A stretch of DNA of 64,000 nucleotides from Scatomorpha sp964345235 (GCA_964345235.1 CAYFQE010000003.1:1-64000); one strand, 5' to 3'; shown: positions 41,433-51,386, counted from the first letter of the stretch. Program-made: numbers and translations. The notes: a model not told the origin generated them from the sequence alone.

Positions 41433-41462
41433 GCGATTGAGAATAATTCTCAGTCGCTTTTT
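41433..41462 (+). terminator. terminator after the FtsX fragment
   Basis: GCGATTGAGAA pairs with TTCTCAGTCGC, followed by TTTTTATT. It probably belonged to the intact transporter gene. Confidence 0.7.
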
Positions 41463-41560
41463 ATTGCCCAAAACCGAAAAAGAAGGAAGACAAGCCCATA
41501 GCAGCCTGCCTTCTTTCGAATCAATTATTTGTGTATTTGTTTTCAGCTCAATCTAAAGCA

Positions 41561-41660
41561 NNNNNNNNNNNNNNNNNNNNNNNNNNNNNNNNNNNNNNNN
41601 NNNNNNNNNNNNNNNNNNNNNNNNNNNNNNNNNNNNNNNNNNNNNNNNNNNNNNNNNNNN
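41561..41660. other. assembly gap (100 N)
   Basis: Exactly 100 N, scaffold filler. It removes the C-terminal part of the minus-strand PQQ-repeat protein. Confidence 0.97.
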
Positions 41661-43187
41661 TTTATTTAAAGCCGCAAGCACGCCGCTTCCCGCTTTGGGA
41701 GTTCTGGCAATAGGGAAGAACACCAAGTCCGAAACATTGTGCTGTCCCGAGGCGACACTGCCCTGAACGCCGCCCGAGACAAATGACTCCGTATAGCAGG
41801 CATAGTCCTTTCTCCAAACAACCTCGCCTGTTGTGGCGTCGATTTTGAATAAGGGAACATCACATTTAGAGTTCATGGGAGCTCGCCAGCCTCCGTGGAA
41901 AGAGGTACTTATATAAAGATAAGGTTTGCCGTCTTCAATCTCGAGTACGGGCGTGCAGTTCGAGTCGTCGAGTATGTCCTGAACCCAGTTGACCTGAAGA
42001 GTATTTAGATCCAGACAAATGAGCATGCCGCCGTTATCCGAGATAATGAGTTGCCCTTCCCATATGACGGGAGAGGCTTCAAAGCCCAGCCAGAAAGAAG
42101 CAAGACTCATGCGGTGGGTGTTGTATTTCCACTTCACCGTTCTGCCGGGGGATACGCTAACCGTGCCGTTTTCTTTGTCGAACTCGGCGTTTAGTTTAAT
42201 TATATAAATAAGACCGTTCTCGCCGGGATATATGAGCCTGTCGGTCTTGCTGTCAACTAAGGGAGCCGAGTCGAACATGGGCCAAGGTCTAATGGCAAAG
42301 GGGTCGTCAACGCCAAAAGTGTGGAGTGTTTTGCCGTCAATAAGGCTGATAACAAAAACTCGTGAGGTGCCCTTCGAGCTGTGATAGCCCGAGCCTATAT
42401 ATAGAATCGGATATCCTCTCGGGTCCAATGTGCCCGTGCCCTTGAAGGGGAAGCCCACATCGATGTCGGGGCGTGTTTTTTTGCCGCTTTCAAGCTCGCA
42501 AAACTGTATTTTGCCGCCCATATGGGGGGTTATTAGCTCAACAAGAGTGTCTTTTTCCTTTGCCCAGTCCTCCATATTCATAACGGCTCTGGTGTCCTTC
42601 GGCCACTCGACGATTAAAGGCTGGCCGGTCCAGCCCGTGCCTGACCATACATTTCCGTCGGGAGATACGAGGGATGAGGTATTTAAGGTCCAGGCCAGGT
42701 TGAGTTTCTTCTCGCTCATCTCGGCCGTTCCGTAGTTTCCGCCGTTTCTGAAGTTGTTGCCCCTAAATGTGGTTATACCCTTAAGGCTTGAATAATCCTC
42801 GGGAAAGGGAAAATCAATCGGCTCGGGCTCTGCATAGTCGCCCACGGCAACCTCGGCTCCGTCAACGCTTATGCCCGTGAGTTTCAAAAGCTTGGCAGGG
42901 TCTGTAGACTCCACGGCGTAGGGCTTAAAGAGGGGCCCCTCAGGCGTAGGCTCGGGTGTGGGCTCGGGTGTGGCGGTAGGCTCAAGTTCTTCGGGCGGGG
43001 TTATTTCCTCTAAAGAAGTGTTGGGCTTATTCGCTTCATCGGGATGCTGAGCTTTTATAGCCGAAGAACTTTTAATAACCAAAGCCCCCAAGGCGAGAAC
43101 GAGAACAGCAAAGCAAACCAGTTGTATTATCAGAGATTTCGACAGTTTAATTTTCTTTTCGCTTACTTTTTTGTATTTCGACATCAT
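41661..43187 (-). CDS. membrane-anchored PQQ-like beta-propeller protein (3' end in gap)
   Basis: About 509 residues visible. N-terminal cytoplasmic lysines and one membrane helix (LIIQLVCFAVLVLALGAL), a Thr/Pro/Glu spacer (TATPEPTPEPTPEG), then outward beta-propeller blades: FRGNNFRNGG, VKWKYNTHRM, MLICLDLNTLQVNWVQD, LFKIDATTGEVVWRKDY. The PQQ-like repeats are structural; no quinoprotein catalytic residues are claimed. The last blades fall in the gap; TGC TTT AGA TTG AGC TGA (41560-41543) may be the true end. Function unknown. ATG 43187 or 43184 follows GGGTGG. Probably cotranscribed with the rhomboid-like gene. Confidence 0.82.
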
Positions 43188-43203
43188 TTCCACCCTGTTT
43201 ATC

Positions 43204-44094
43204 TTATTGGTCCGAGTTCTTAAAGTGTATGTGATTGTTTATGTGGTCTATACAAAAGCAGTGTATACCCTCGCACTTAGAGCAGTATCTGAATTCAAGA
43301 TCCGGGTAGTCCGTATCTGTTTTTCCGCAGACCTCGCACATTTTATTGTAGCCTTTCTTGGCTTGCTCCTTACGGTATTTCTGCGCTTCTTTTTTAAAGT
43401 TTACGGTATTTTGCGGTTTCTTTTTCAAATATGGAGCTATGGCTTTACGGAGCTCCTCGTAGCAGAAAATAAAGTAGTTCAGCATGGCAATGAGTGGGAG
43501 AAGGCTTATAAACCAATATCCCGAAAATACGTCTTGAAGTATAGTCAGCAGGAAAAATGCCGCATTTATAAGCGCAAGCCACTTTATCTTTATCGGTATA
43601 ATAAAGAAGAGCAAAAGCTCCATATCGGGAAAGAGGGTTGCAAAGGCAAAAAAGAGCGATAGGTTTATGTAGTCTGCCGTGAATAAAATCGTGCCGGTCC
43701 TTGCGGCCGCCGCGGCACCTCCCGCCAAAAAGTAAACTATAATACCGTATACTACGGTGAGAACCATGCCGCTGATGTAGTAGAGATTAAAGCGAGCCTG
43801 TCCCCACTCGCGCTCAAGACTTGTACCTATCCAATAATATAGGTAAAGAAATAAAAGCAACCAAAATCCGCTCTGATTCGAAACAAAAACAAAGGTGAAA
43901 AGCCTCCAGACCTGCCCTCTAAAAAGATGATAGGGAGAGAACAAAAGCAGGTTATGCAAGCTGTTTGTCCTGTCCATCGAGCCGAGAAGCCAGACGATAA
44001 GATTTCCCACAACAATATACAGCATCAGTTTGGGTATGCCGAAGTTGGGATGCTTATAACAAAAGAGGTCAATTTTCTTCATGAGCCTGTTCAT
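43204..44094 (-). CDS. rhomboid-like membrane protein with zinc-finger tail
   Basis: 296 residues. Six or so helices in rhomboid-like order, with the L1 loop features LLFSPYHLFRGQVWRLFTFVF and LYLYYWIGTSLEREWGQARF. The catalytic GxSG serine and the helix-6 histidine are not visible (FTADYINLSLFFAFATLF stands where the serine helix should be), so it is probably a non-proteolytic relative. The soluble C-terminus has CEVC, CSKC and CFCIDHINNHIH, a zinc-binding module. ATG 44094 follows GGAGGACAGT. Confidence 0.8.
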   Translation of the reverse strand: MNRLMKKIDLFCYKHPNFGIPKLMLYIVVGNLIVWLLGSMDRTNSLHNLLLFSPYHLFRGQVWRLFTFVFVSNQSGFWLLLFLYLYYWIGTSLEREWGQARFNLYYISGMVLTVVYGIIVYFLAGGAAAAARTGTILFTADYINLSLFFAFATLFPDMELLLFFIIPIKIKWLALINAAFFLLTILQDVFSGYWFISLLPLIAMLNYFIFCYEELRKAIAPYLKKKPQNTVNFKKEAQKYRKEQAKKGYNKMCEVCGKTDTDYPDLEFRYCSKCEGIHCFCIDHINNHIHFKNSDQ

Positions 44095-44243
44095 ACTGTC
44101 CTCCGAATATTCCTTAAAACTTAAATATCAATGTAAAGTATAGCACAGTTTTTAGGGAAATACATTATTTTTACTCTTTAAGTTTACATTGCGCTGTGAT
44201 ATATTATTTAAGATTGTAATCATATTGCGGAAGGAAAACATAT

Positions 44244-45032
44244 TTGAAAAATACAGAAACAGAAGAAAGAGCTTATGCAAGTGAAGAAAAAAGCAGAAAA
44301 GATATTATCGAGGGGAAAAATGCGGTTTTCGAAGCCCTAAGGTCATCTGCACCGCTTGAGAAAATATATATTTCAAAAACGGTAAAAAGCAAGCCAAACC
44401 ACATTCTGGCCATTGCCAGAGAGAGAAATGTTCCGGTTGTCAGTTGCGAGCCTAACAAGCTCGACGCCATGAGCGTGAGAAAATCGCATCAGGGCGTGAT
44501 TGCCGTAACCGCCGCAAGTGAGTATTTGGAGCTGGATGCTCTCATAGAAATTTTTAAAAAAAGTTCCGAGCCCGCCTTCCTGATTGCCTGCGACAGCGTG
44601 AGCGATCCGCAGAATCTCGGCGCCATAATAAGAACAGCCGAGTGTGCGGGGGCTGACGGGCTCATAATTCCAAAGCGCCGAAGCGCAGGACTAACCGCCA
44701 TTGTCAACAAGACAAGTGCGGGCGCCGCCTCGCATTTTCCGGTGGCTCGAGTTACAAACCTAAGCGCCGCGCTGGAGGAGTTAAAAGAGAACGGAGTTTG
44801 GGTTTTTGGGGCCGATATGGCTGGTGAAAAGAGCCATTGGGAAACCGATTTTAAAGGCCCCGTTTGTCTTGTCATAGGCTCTGAAGGGAAGGGCATCTCC
44901 AAGCTCCTTCGAGAAAAATGCGATTTTCTTGTAAATATACCCATGAGGGGCAAAATAAATTCCCTAAACGCCGCAGTTGCGGCAGCCGTATTGATATATG
45001 AAGTTAGAAGACAAAGAGATACTAGAGTATAA
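44244..45032 (+). CDS. rlmB: 23S rRNA 2'-O-methyltransferase RlmB / TrmH family
   Basis: SPOUT methyltransferase, predicted to methylate G2251 of 23S rRNA. 262 residues: N-terminal substrate domain (IIEGKNAVFEALRS, LDAMSVRKSHQGVIAV) and the SPOUT knot DSVSDPQNLGAIIRTAECAG, VIGSEGKGISKLL and IPMRGKINSLNAAVAAAV. All three TrmH motifs are intact. Start TTG 44244 after AAGGAAAA. No ATG exists upstream of the conserved core. Confidence 0.92.
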   Translation: MKNTETEERAYASEEKSRKDIIEGKNAVFEALRSSAPLEKIYISKTVKSKPNHILAIARERNVPVVSCEPNKLDAMSVRKSHQGVIAVTAASEYLELDALIEIFKKSSEPAFLIACDSVSDPQNLGAIIRTAECAGADGLIIPKRRSAGLTAIVNKTSAGAASHFPVARVTNLSAALEELKENGVWVFGADMAGEKSHWETDFKGPVCLVIGSEGKGISKLLREKCDFLVNIPMRGKINSLNAAVAAAVLIYEVRRQRDTRV

Positions 45033-45062
45033 AGGATAGAAATTTGTACAAAGGCGAATCAA

Positions 45063-47606
45063 ATGAACTTTGACGGAAAAATGAAAGATTTGTCGTACGA
45101 CGAATTTTCGCTTACCTCGATTTTAAATGAATATTCCGAGCCGCGCTACTACAGAGATGAGTACGATGAGCATGTGAGCCATATAGTTCGTGATACCCTG
45201 GCCGAGCACATTGCAGAAACGAGCGCGGTGAATGCCCATGTGAACAGCGAGATGGACAGGGCCGCCGAAAACTACTTTTACGAGCACGACGCCAGAAGGT
45301 CATTTGGAGAATCAACGGTTTTCTCCGATGAAACAGCTCCCGAATATTTCCAAAGCGAGGACAGAGCGTCTTCGATATTCGATGGCTATTACAACGATGA
45401 ATCCGAGCCATACGAAGACTACACAGAGGAAGACGATGCAATTTTCCGCATGACCTCGCAAAGAAGTGAAGCCCCGCATGCAGTTGAAGATGAAACCTTG
45501 CACTACGACTTTTCAGAGTATACCGAAGACAGCTATTCTGACTACAGACTTAAAGACGAGCATGCCGATGGCTACGAAGAAGAATACACCGAGTCCGAAG
45601 AGTTTTACGATGAAGACGACGACATAAAAATATATGAAGATGTCAAAATCTATGACCCCGACGGCGACCACGATGTAAAAATCTACGGCGCTCCCGCCAT
45701 GGACATCTCATACGGAAGACGCGAATATAACCCTGCAGATTTTCATGCGGACGGAGTCGAAGATTTCAGAATATATGAGACGGCTGAAAGTTCACAAACG
45801 GATTTCGAGAACTTTAAGTCCGAGAAAAAGGCGGAGAGAGAGAAGAAGGCGAAAAAAGAGAGCCGAATGTCGGGGATAACCTCGCTTTTGGCCATGCTTC
45901 AGCTCAAGTTCCAAAGACAGCGCATACAAAGCGAAAAAGCCGGCAGTAAGCTCGACGAAGAAGAGGATCTCGGACCCGAGGCAACCCCCAAAGACGCCTC
46001 GAGATACTACGGCTCTCAAATACACTCACTGCGGAGCAGAGTGCGCATGGCGGCTATCCTAACCATAATCGCCTCGTGGATATCTCTCGGACTTCCGGTG
46101 TTCGGAGCCTTGAGAACCGACCTTAAAACAGCTTCGCTTGTTCTTCTCATAATACAGTTGGCGGTAATTATGGTAGGGCTCGATGTCTTTACGGCAGGCA
46201 TAACAGCCATCGTCAGAGGAAGGCCGGGAATATGGAGCTTGCTGTCACTAACACTTATAGTAATGGCGCTGGATGCTGGAGTTACAGCCTCTATGGGAGT
46301 AAAGGGAGACGGGCTTCCATACTCCGCCTTGGGTTGCCTTTGCATGAGCTTGGCGCTCTACTCGGCGCTCCAGCAGACAAGGGCTCTCAGGTATTCGACA
46401 AAGGCGCTGGAGATTATAGAATCTCCTTACACCGTGACCACCGAGGCCGATGTCATAGAAGACGGGCGTTCGGTGCTAAAGTCGCAGATAGTCACCGACG
46501 GCTTTATAAAAACGGCGGAAGCACCCAGCTTTATGGAAGAGCTTTACACAAAACTTGTGTTCCCCATAATTGTCCTCGCCGTTTTGCTGGCAGGATTTGT
46601 CAGTTTAAAAACCGACAACATTGAGGCGTTCATACACTATCTCTCGGGAATACTTGCGGCAGGACTGCCTTTTGTGGTTTTTGTAAACTTCCCGATCGGC
46701 TATGCCCGACTCGCCAGACTCCTTTTCCACCAAGGCGCCGCAGTGGCGGGCTGGGAAGGAGTAAGAGATATAGGAAGGTCCCGTCACATGATAGTGACCG
46801 ACAGCGACATCTTCCCGCCCAGCGCAATAAGCATAGAGGCGGTAAGGATATTAGACGGTATGTGGCCCGAGAGCATAATCTCGGCCGCCGGCAGTATCAT
46901 CTGCGCCTCGGGTAGCGGACTTGCTCCCGCATTCATGGACCTTATGCAGAAAAACAACTGCGAAAAACAGGAGGTCGAAGACTTCTACTGCCACGAGGGA
47001 GGCGGACTCACGGCGAGAATAAACGGCATGGAGGTAATTTGCGGCTCCGTTGCATTTATGAACCTTATGTCGGTAAGAATTCCCCGGCGAATGAGCTTGG
47101 ATAACTGCGTGTACTTGGCCATAAACCGAACCATCATGGGAGTGTTCACAATCGACTACAGACCTTTGCCTCTGGTGAAATCGGCGCTCAGCGAGATTAT
47201 GAATGTAAAGAGGCAGCCGCATTTTGCAATAAGAGATTTTTTGGTCACGCCTCTCATGATTCGCAATAAGTTTAAAATTTCCACCGACGGCTTCGAATTT
47301 CCGACCTTTGAGAGAAGATATGAGATAAGCTCCGTCGAACCGGGACAAGACAGTCAGGTTTCGGCGGTACTCACGAGAGAGGGGCTGGGAAGTTTTATTC
47401 TCCTCACCGAGAGAGTTCGCAAGCTCTATGTGATAAGTCTGGTCCTTCTGGTGTTTGCGCTTGTCGTCGGACTCTTGGGTATGCTTTTGTTTAGCTACTA
47501 TCCCATAGTCGGAGCTTTCGCCCTGGCCGATGTGAAAACACTGCTTTTCTACATGCTGCTATCGCTGATACCGGGCATAATACTGAACATAGTGTTTATG
47601 AATTAG
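45063..47606 (+). CDS. degenerate P-type-ATPase-like membrane protein with acidic N-terminus
   Basis: 847 residues. The first 280 are acidic and tyrosine-rich, low complexity (repeats such as DDIKIYEDVKIY and DVKIYG). Then come two pairs of helices, an actuator-like region, two more helices ending in SGILAAGLPFVVFVNFPIGYARLARLLF (the M6-like segment), and a cytoplasmic domain whose parts align with P-type ATPases: a nucleotide-domain stretch HEGGGLTARINGMEVICGS. The phosphorylation motif DKTGT is replaced by TDSDIFP (about residue 578), and the later TGD hinge reads RDF. So pumping activity is doubtful. Starts 28 bases after rlmB. Confidence 0.72.
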   Translation: MNFDGKMKDLSYDEFSLTSILNEYSEPRYYRDEYDEHVSHIVRDTLAEHIAETSAVNAHVNSEMDRAAENYFYEHDARRSFGESTVFSDETAPEYFQSEDRASSIFDGYYNDESEPYEDYTEEDDAIFRMTSQRSEAPHAVEDETLHYDFSEYTEDSYSDYRLKDEHADGYEEEYTESEEFYDEDDDIKIYEDVKIYDPDGDHDVKIYGAPAMDISYGRREYNPADFHADGVEDFRIYETAESSQTDFENFKSEKKAEREKKAKKESRMSGITSLLAMLQLKFQRQRIQSEKAGSKLDEEEDLGPEATPKDASRYYGSQIHSLRSRVRMAAILTIIASWISLGLPVFGALRTDLKTASLVLLIIQLAVIMVGLDVFTAGITAIVRGRPGIWSLLSLTLIVMALDAGVTASMGVKGDGLPYSALGCLCMSLALYSALQQTRALRYSTKALEIIESPYTVTTEADVIEDGRSVLKSQIVTDGFIKTAEAPSFMEELYTKLVFPIIVLAVLLAGFVSLKTDNIEAFIHYLSGILAAGLPFVVFVNFPIGYARLARLLFHQGAAVAGWEGVRDIGRSRHMIVTDSDIFPPSAISIEAVRILDGMWPESIISAAGSIICASGSGLAPAFMDLMQKNNCEKQEVEDFYCHEGGGLTARINGMEVICGSVAFMNLMSVRIPRRMSLDNCVYLAINRTIMGVFTIDYRPLPLVKSALSEIMNVKRQPHFAIRDFLVTPLMIRNKFKISTDGFEFPTFERRYEISSVEPGQDSQVSAVLTREGLGSFILLTERVRKLYVISLVLLVFALVVGLLGMLLFSYYPIVGAFALADVKTLLFYMLLSLIPGIILNIVFMN

Positions 47607-47613
47607 ATAGTTC

Positions 47614-47643
47614 TTGCCAAAATGGCAGAAAATAGGATATAAT
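47614..47643 (+). promoter_or_regulatory. promoter of the EF-G-like gene
   Basis: TTGCCA (47614-47619), 18-base spacer, TATAAT (47638-47643), about 48 bases before ATG 47691, which has AAGGAG 8 bases upstream. Confidence 0.65.
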
Positions 47644-47690
47644 CTTTAGGCTATTTGATTAAAATAATAAGTTAATATAAGGAGTACAAA

Positions 47691-49721
47691 ATGAGCTACG
47701 AAACCAAGAATATTCGCAACATAGCATTCCTGGGTCACGGCGGTAACGGCAAAACCTCGTTGGCCGAGAACATTCTTTTCCTCACGGGCGTAACAAACCG
47801 CCAGGGAAAGGTCGCAGAGGGAAATACCGTATCAGACTACGATTCCGAGGAAACCCGCCGCCAGATAAGTATACAGATGAGTGTCATGTACACAAATTAC
47901 AAGGGCAAGAAGATAAACATTCTCGATGCGCCCGGATACTTCGACTTTGTCGGAGAAGTTCACGAGGCCCTAAGAGCTGCCGATGCCAGCGTAATTGTCA
48001 TCTCCGCTAAAGACGGTCTTGATGTCGGCGCAGAAAAGGCGTGGGAGCTACTCGAGAAAGAGGATAAGCCCAGAGCCATCTTTATAAGCAAAATAGATGA
48101 GGACCATGCCGATTTCAATAAAACGGTTGAACAGCTCAAAGAGAAGTTCGGCCATTCGATAACCCCGATGGTCATGCCTGTCATGGAAGGCGAAAAGCTC
48201 ATCGGCGTCGCCGATATTATCGAGCGCAAGGCCTATACTATTGAAAAGAACAAGCAGGTAGAAATTAAGCTTCCCGAAAGCATCAGCGGAGAAGTTGAGG
48301 ACCGCTATTCCGAGATAGCAGAGAATGCCGCCAGCACCTGTGAAGAGCTTATGGAAAAGTTTTTAGACACAATGGAGCTCAGCCCCGAGGAAATTTACGG
48401 AGCTATGGCAAACGGCATAAAAGAGCACGATATTTGCCCCGTTTTCTGCGGCAATATCATGACAGGTCTCGGAACCGAGATATTCCTCAACGCCGTTGCG
48501 GCCTTCTTCCCCGCACCCATGGAGCAGGGCGAGGATGTCGATGTAGACGGAGAGCCCTGCGCTATAGTATTTAAAACAATTTCCGACCAGTTCGGCAAGT
48601 TCTCGATATTCAAGGTCATTTCGGGCAACATTACCCCCGACATGAACCTCTACAACTCCCGCAGCGGAGTGCAGGAGAAGCTCGGCAGAGTATTTCTTAT
48701 GCAGGGCAAAAAGAGCATAGAGACAAAAGAGCTCTGTTGCGGCGACATCGGAGCTGCCTCCAAGCTCTCCGATACAAACACGGGCGACACATTGGGCCTC
48801 AGCCGCGAGGTTGAAGCCGCCCCCGGAATAGAGTTCCCGCCGACCTGCTACTCTATGGCAATAGTTCCCAAGATTAAGGGACAGGAAGATAAAGTTGCTC
48901 TGGGCCTTGCCAGACTCGGCGAAGAAGACATGACATTCAAGATTGAAAACAACGCCGAAACAAGACAGCTCGTGCTCTCGGGTATGGGCGACATACATCT
49001 GGGAGTTCTCTGCTCCAAGCTCAAGAACAAGTTCGGAGTCGAGGTAGAGCTTATGCCCGCCAGAGTTCCCTACAGAGAAAAGATAAGAAAGTCAATCAAG
49101 GTTCAGGGCAGACACAAAAAGCAGACGGGCGGCCACGGTCAGTTCGGCGATGTTTGGATAGAGTTTGAGCCTCAGGAAGAGCAGGAAGAACTCATCTTCG
49201 AAGAGAAGATTTTCGGCGGATCAGTGCCCAAGAACTTCTTCCCCGCAGTCGAAAAGGGTCTTTTAGAGAGCGCCCAGCGCGGCGTTATAGCCGGATACCC
49301 CATGGTCTATCTCAAGGCCACGCTCTACGACGGATCCTACCACCCCGTCGACTCATCCGAAATGGCTTTCAAGATGGCGGCATCATTGGCATATAAAGAA
49401 CTCACAAAGGCATCTCCCACCATTTTAGAGCCTATCGGACTTTTAAGAGTGAGAATTCCCGATACAAACCTGGGAGATATCATGAGCGATATCTCGTCCA
49501 AAAGACGCGGCACGGTTTTGGGCATGAACGCCGAAGGCGGAATGCAGATAGTCGAGGCAGAGGTTCCCATGGCGGAAATGTCAAGCTATGCAATAGACCT
49601 GCGTTCGATGACACAGGCAAGAGGCTCTTTCACACTCGAATTTGTGCGCTACAGCGAGGCGCCCGGCGCAGTTCAGCAAAAGATTATTGATGAGGCGGCA
49701 GCGCTGGAGGAAGAGCAGTAA
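47691..49721 (+). CDS. elongation factor G-like protein (EF-G paralogue)
   Basis: 676 residues, five-domain EF-G plan: G domain 1-260, then domains II-V (GHGQFGDVWIEFEP, KGLLESAQRGVIAGYP, RRGTVLGM). The nucleotide motifs deviate from housekeeping FusA: G1 is GHGGNGKTS instead of GHIDAGKTT, G3 is DAPGYFDF instead of DTPGHVDF, and G4 is SKID instead of NKxD. It fits the divergent EF-G-like (FusA2/FusB-type) group of Firmicutes whose role is unclear. It is not next to rpsL-rpsG-tuf, which also argues against the main factor. Confidence 0.88.
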   Translation: MSYETKNIRNIAFLGHGGNGKTSLAENILFLTGVTNRQGKVAEGNTVSDYDSEETRRQISIQMSVMYTNYKGKKINILDAPGYFDFVGEVHEALRAADASVIVISAKDGLDVGAEKAWELLEKEDKPRAIFISKIDEDHADFNKTVEQLKEKFGHSITPMVMPVMEGEKLIGVADIIERKAYTIEKNKQVEIKLPESISGEVEDRYSEIAENAASTCEELMEKFLDTMELSPEEIYGAMANGIKEHDICPVFCGNIMTGLGTEIFLNAVAAFFPAPMEQGEDVDVDGEPCAIVFKTISDQFGKFSIFKVISGNITPDMNLYNSRSGVQEKLGRVFLMQGKKSIETKELCCGDIGAASKLSDTNTGDTLGLSREVEAAPGIEFPPTCYSMAIVPKIKGQEDKVALGLARLGEEDMTFKIENNAETRQLVLSGMGDIHLGVLCSKLKNKFGVEVELMPARVPYREKIRKSIKVQGRHKKQTGGHGQFGDVWIEFEPQEEQEELIFEEKIFGGSVPKNFFPAVEKGLLESAQRGVIAGYPMVYLKATLYDGSYHPVDSSEMAFKMAASLAYKELTKASPTILEPIGLLRVRIPDTNLGDIMSDISSKRRGTVLGMNAEGGMQIVEAEVPMAEMSSYAIDLRSMTQARGSFTLEFVRYSEAPGAVQQKIIDEAAALEEEQ

Positions 49722-49747
49722 AATATCTTCTCATCAGGGAGAATTAA

Positions 49748-50623
49748 ATGAGAAAAAGCAATAAATTCAGAGATGGCATGTACATCTTCTGGTCAATAGC
49801 GATAATACTTGTACTTATTTTGGTGTTTGCGAGTCTTATTCTCTCGTCTTGCTCCAAAACGGGAGCAGAAGATACCAGAGTCCCACCGACAAATGCACCG
49901 ACTACAGAGGCTCCGGCAACTGCCGAGCCCTCGCAGGTCGAAGACCCCATCGAGCCGGGGCCTGAGCAGGGAGAAAAAGAGCCGGGCGCTCAAGGTAGCG
50001 CCATACTTCAGCCCACCGAGGATGCGGGACAGGAATACATAGACAAAATAGTGTTTTTGGGCGACAGCACAACCTACGGACTCAAGTTCTACGGCGTGCT
50101 CTCGGGCGGCAAGGAGACAAATAAAGTCTGGACACCTGAAAGCGGCACATTGACTCTCAATTTCTGGAATACAACAGGTATCGTCTATCCCGAAACGGGC
50201 GCAGAGATAATTATGACAGAGGCGCTTAAGCAGTCGAAGCCCGAGATTCTCTGCATCACACTCGGTGTAAACGGTATTACCATGCTCGACGAAGCTGCCT
50301 TTAAGCTGACTTATAGAAATATGGTCAATGCCCTAAAGGAAGCCAGTCCCGATACAAAGATAATAATAAACTCGTTGTATCCTGTAGAAGCGAGCTATGA
50401 GGCCAAAAACAACGGCATAAACAACGAAAGAATTTCGGCAGCAAACGAATGGCTCAAGGCCGTTGCCGCCGAGACAGGCACTAAATATGCCGAAACAAAC
50501 CTCGGTCTGATGGACGAAAACGGAAAACTCAAGGCGGAGATGGGCAACGGAGACGGAATACATCTCGGTCCCGACGGATTTAAAAAAGTTCTCGAATACC
50601 TGAGAACTCACGCCTATCCATAA
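49748..50623 (+). CDS. secreted or anchored SGNH/GDSL hydrolase
   Basis: 291 residues. N-terminal membrane helix or lipoprotein signal (WSIAIILVLILVFASLILSSC; lipobox LSSC is possible), a threonine/proline/glutamate linker to about residue 90, then the SGNH fold with VFLGDSTTYGL (catalytic Ser), ITLGVNGI (block III Asn) and the DGIHLGPDG end (Asp-His). Likely removes an acyl group from a wall polymer; substrate unknown. Follows the EF-G-like gene by 26 bases. Confidence 0.85.
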   Translation: MRKSNKFRDGMYIFWSIAIILVLILVFASLILSSCSKTGAEDTRVPPTNAPTTEAPATAEPSQVEDPIEPGPEQGEKEPGAQGSAILQPTEDAGQEYIDKIVFLGDSTTYGLKFYGVLSGGKETNKVWTPESGTLTLNFWNTTGIVYPETGAEIIMTEALKQSKPEILCITLGVNGITMLDEAAFKLTYRNMVNALKEASPDTKIIINSLYPVEASYEAKNNGINNERISAANEWLKAVAAETGTKYAETNLGLMDENGKLKAEMGNGDGIHLGPDGFKKVLEYLRTHAYP

Positions 50624-50655
50624 ATAAAAATGCCTATTAAAGAAAGGTAAATAAA

Positions 50656-51135
50656 ATGAAAAGAATATTAATTCTTGCTTTGGCGGTATTGCTCCTGCTG
50701 GGAGTATCCGCTTGCGGAAAGAAAGAAGTAAAAGACCCTGGCATGGAAGCTGTAGACAGCGCAATCATGAAACTAATGACCTCCGACGGCAGTCAAACTG
50801 TAGCGCTCGATGCGGACTATGTCAGCACCATAATTAAGATTAGTTCCGATGAATATGTCGAGATGAATTGCCACAAAAACGCAGTTAGCCTCTCGATGGA
50901 TGAGTGGGGAATTTTCAAGGCGGCAGACGAGGCCGCGCGCAAAAACTTAGAGAGCAAGCTGAATGCCTATCTCAAGGCCAGAGTCGAAAGCTGGATGCCC
51001 GAGTATTTGCCCGACCAAAGACCGAAGATTGAAAAGTCCGAGCTCTATGTCGCCGGAAACTATGTCATCTACATGATTTTAAGTGAAGAGCACAAAGAAG
51101 CCGTAAAGGCTGAACTTGACCCTCTCTTCAAGTAA
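50656..51135 (+). CDS. hypothetical lipoprotein
   Basis: 159 residues. Signal peptide with lipobox VSAC at about residue 20, then a soluble, charged domain (TIIKISSDEYVEMNCHKNAV; RVESWMPEYLPDQRPKIE) that I do not recognise. It follows the SGNH hydrolase by 32 bases and ends before a strong terminator, so it probably shares the transcript and the cell-surface location. Confidence 0.8.
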   Translation: MKRILILALAVLLLLGVSACGKKEVKDPGMEAVDSAIMKLMTSDGSQTVALDADYVSTIIKISSDEYVEMNCHKNAVSLSMDEWGIFKAADEAARKNLESKLNAYLKARVESWMPEYLPDQRPKIEKSELYVAGNYVIYMILSEEHKEAVKAELDPLFK

Positions 51136-51160
51136 ACAAAAAACCAAATATAATTAAACA

Positions 51161-51195
51161 GGCGTTGCAAAATGAAAAACTTTGCAACGCCTTTT
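51161..51195 (+). terminator. terminator after the lipoprotein gene
   Basis: GGCGTTGCAAA (51161-51171) pairs with TTTGCAACGCC (51181-51191), followed by TTTT. Confidence 0.88.
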
Positions 51196-51306
51196 ATGTG
51201 CTTAATCCTACTGTTTTACGGACAATTATTGAAATTTGTTTATAGCCATTGCGCTCCCTGTGCAGGGGATAGAGTTATGGCGGAAAACCTTAGCTATCTC
51301 GGCTAC

Positions 51307-51366
51307 TCCATGCCCTCCCTGTGCAAGGGAGGGAGTCGCGGCGTAAGCCGTGACGGGCGGGTTGAC
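51307..51366 (+). repeat. dispersed intergenic repeat, copy 2
   Basis: 60 bases: CCCTCCC/GGGAGGG hairpin, then a GCGGC..GCCGTGAC hairpin and GGGCGGGTTGAC. Aligns without gaps to copy 1 (4593-4652). A degenerate half-unit (CTCCCTGTGCAGGGGAT) lies just upstream at about 51254-51270. Confidence 0.8.
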
Positions 51367-51386
51367 AAAAACATAGCGCACCCTAA

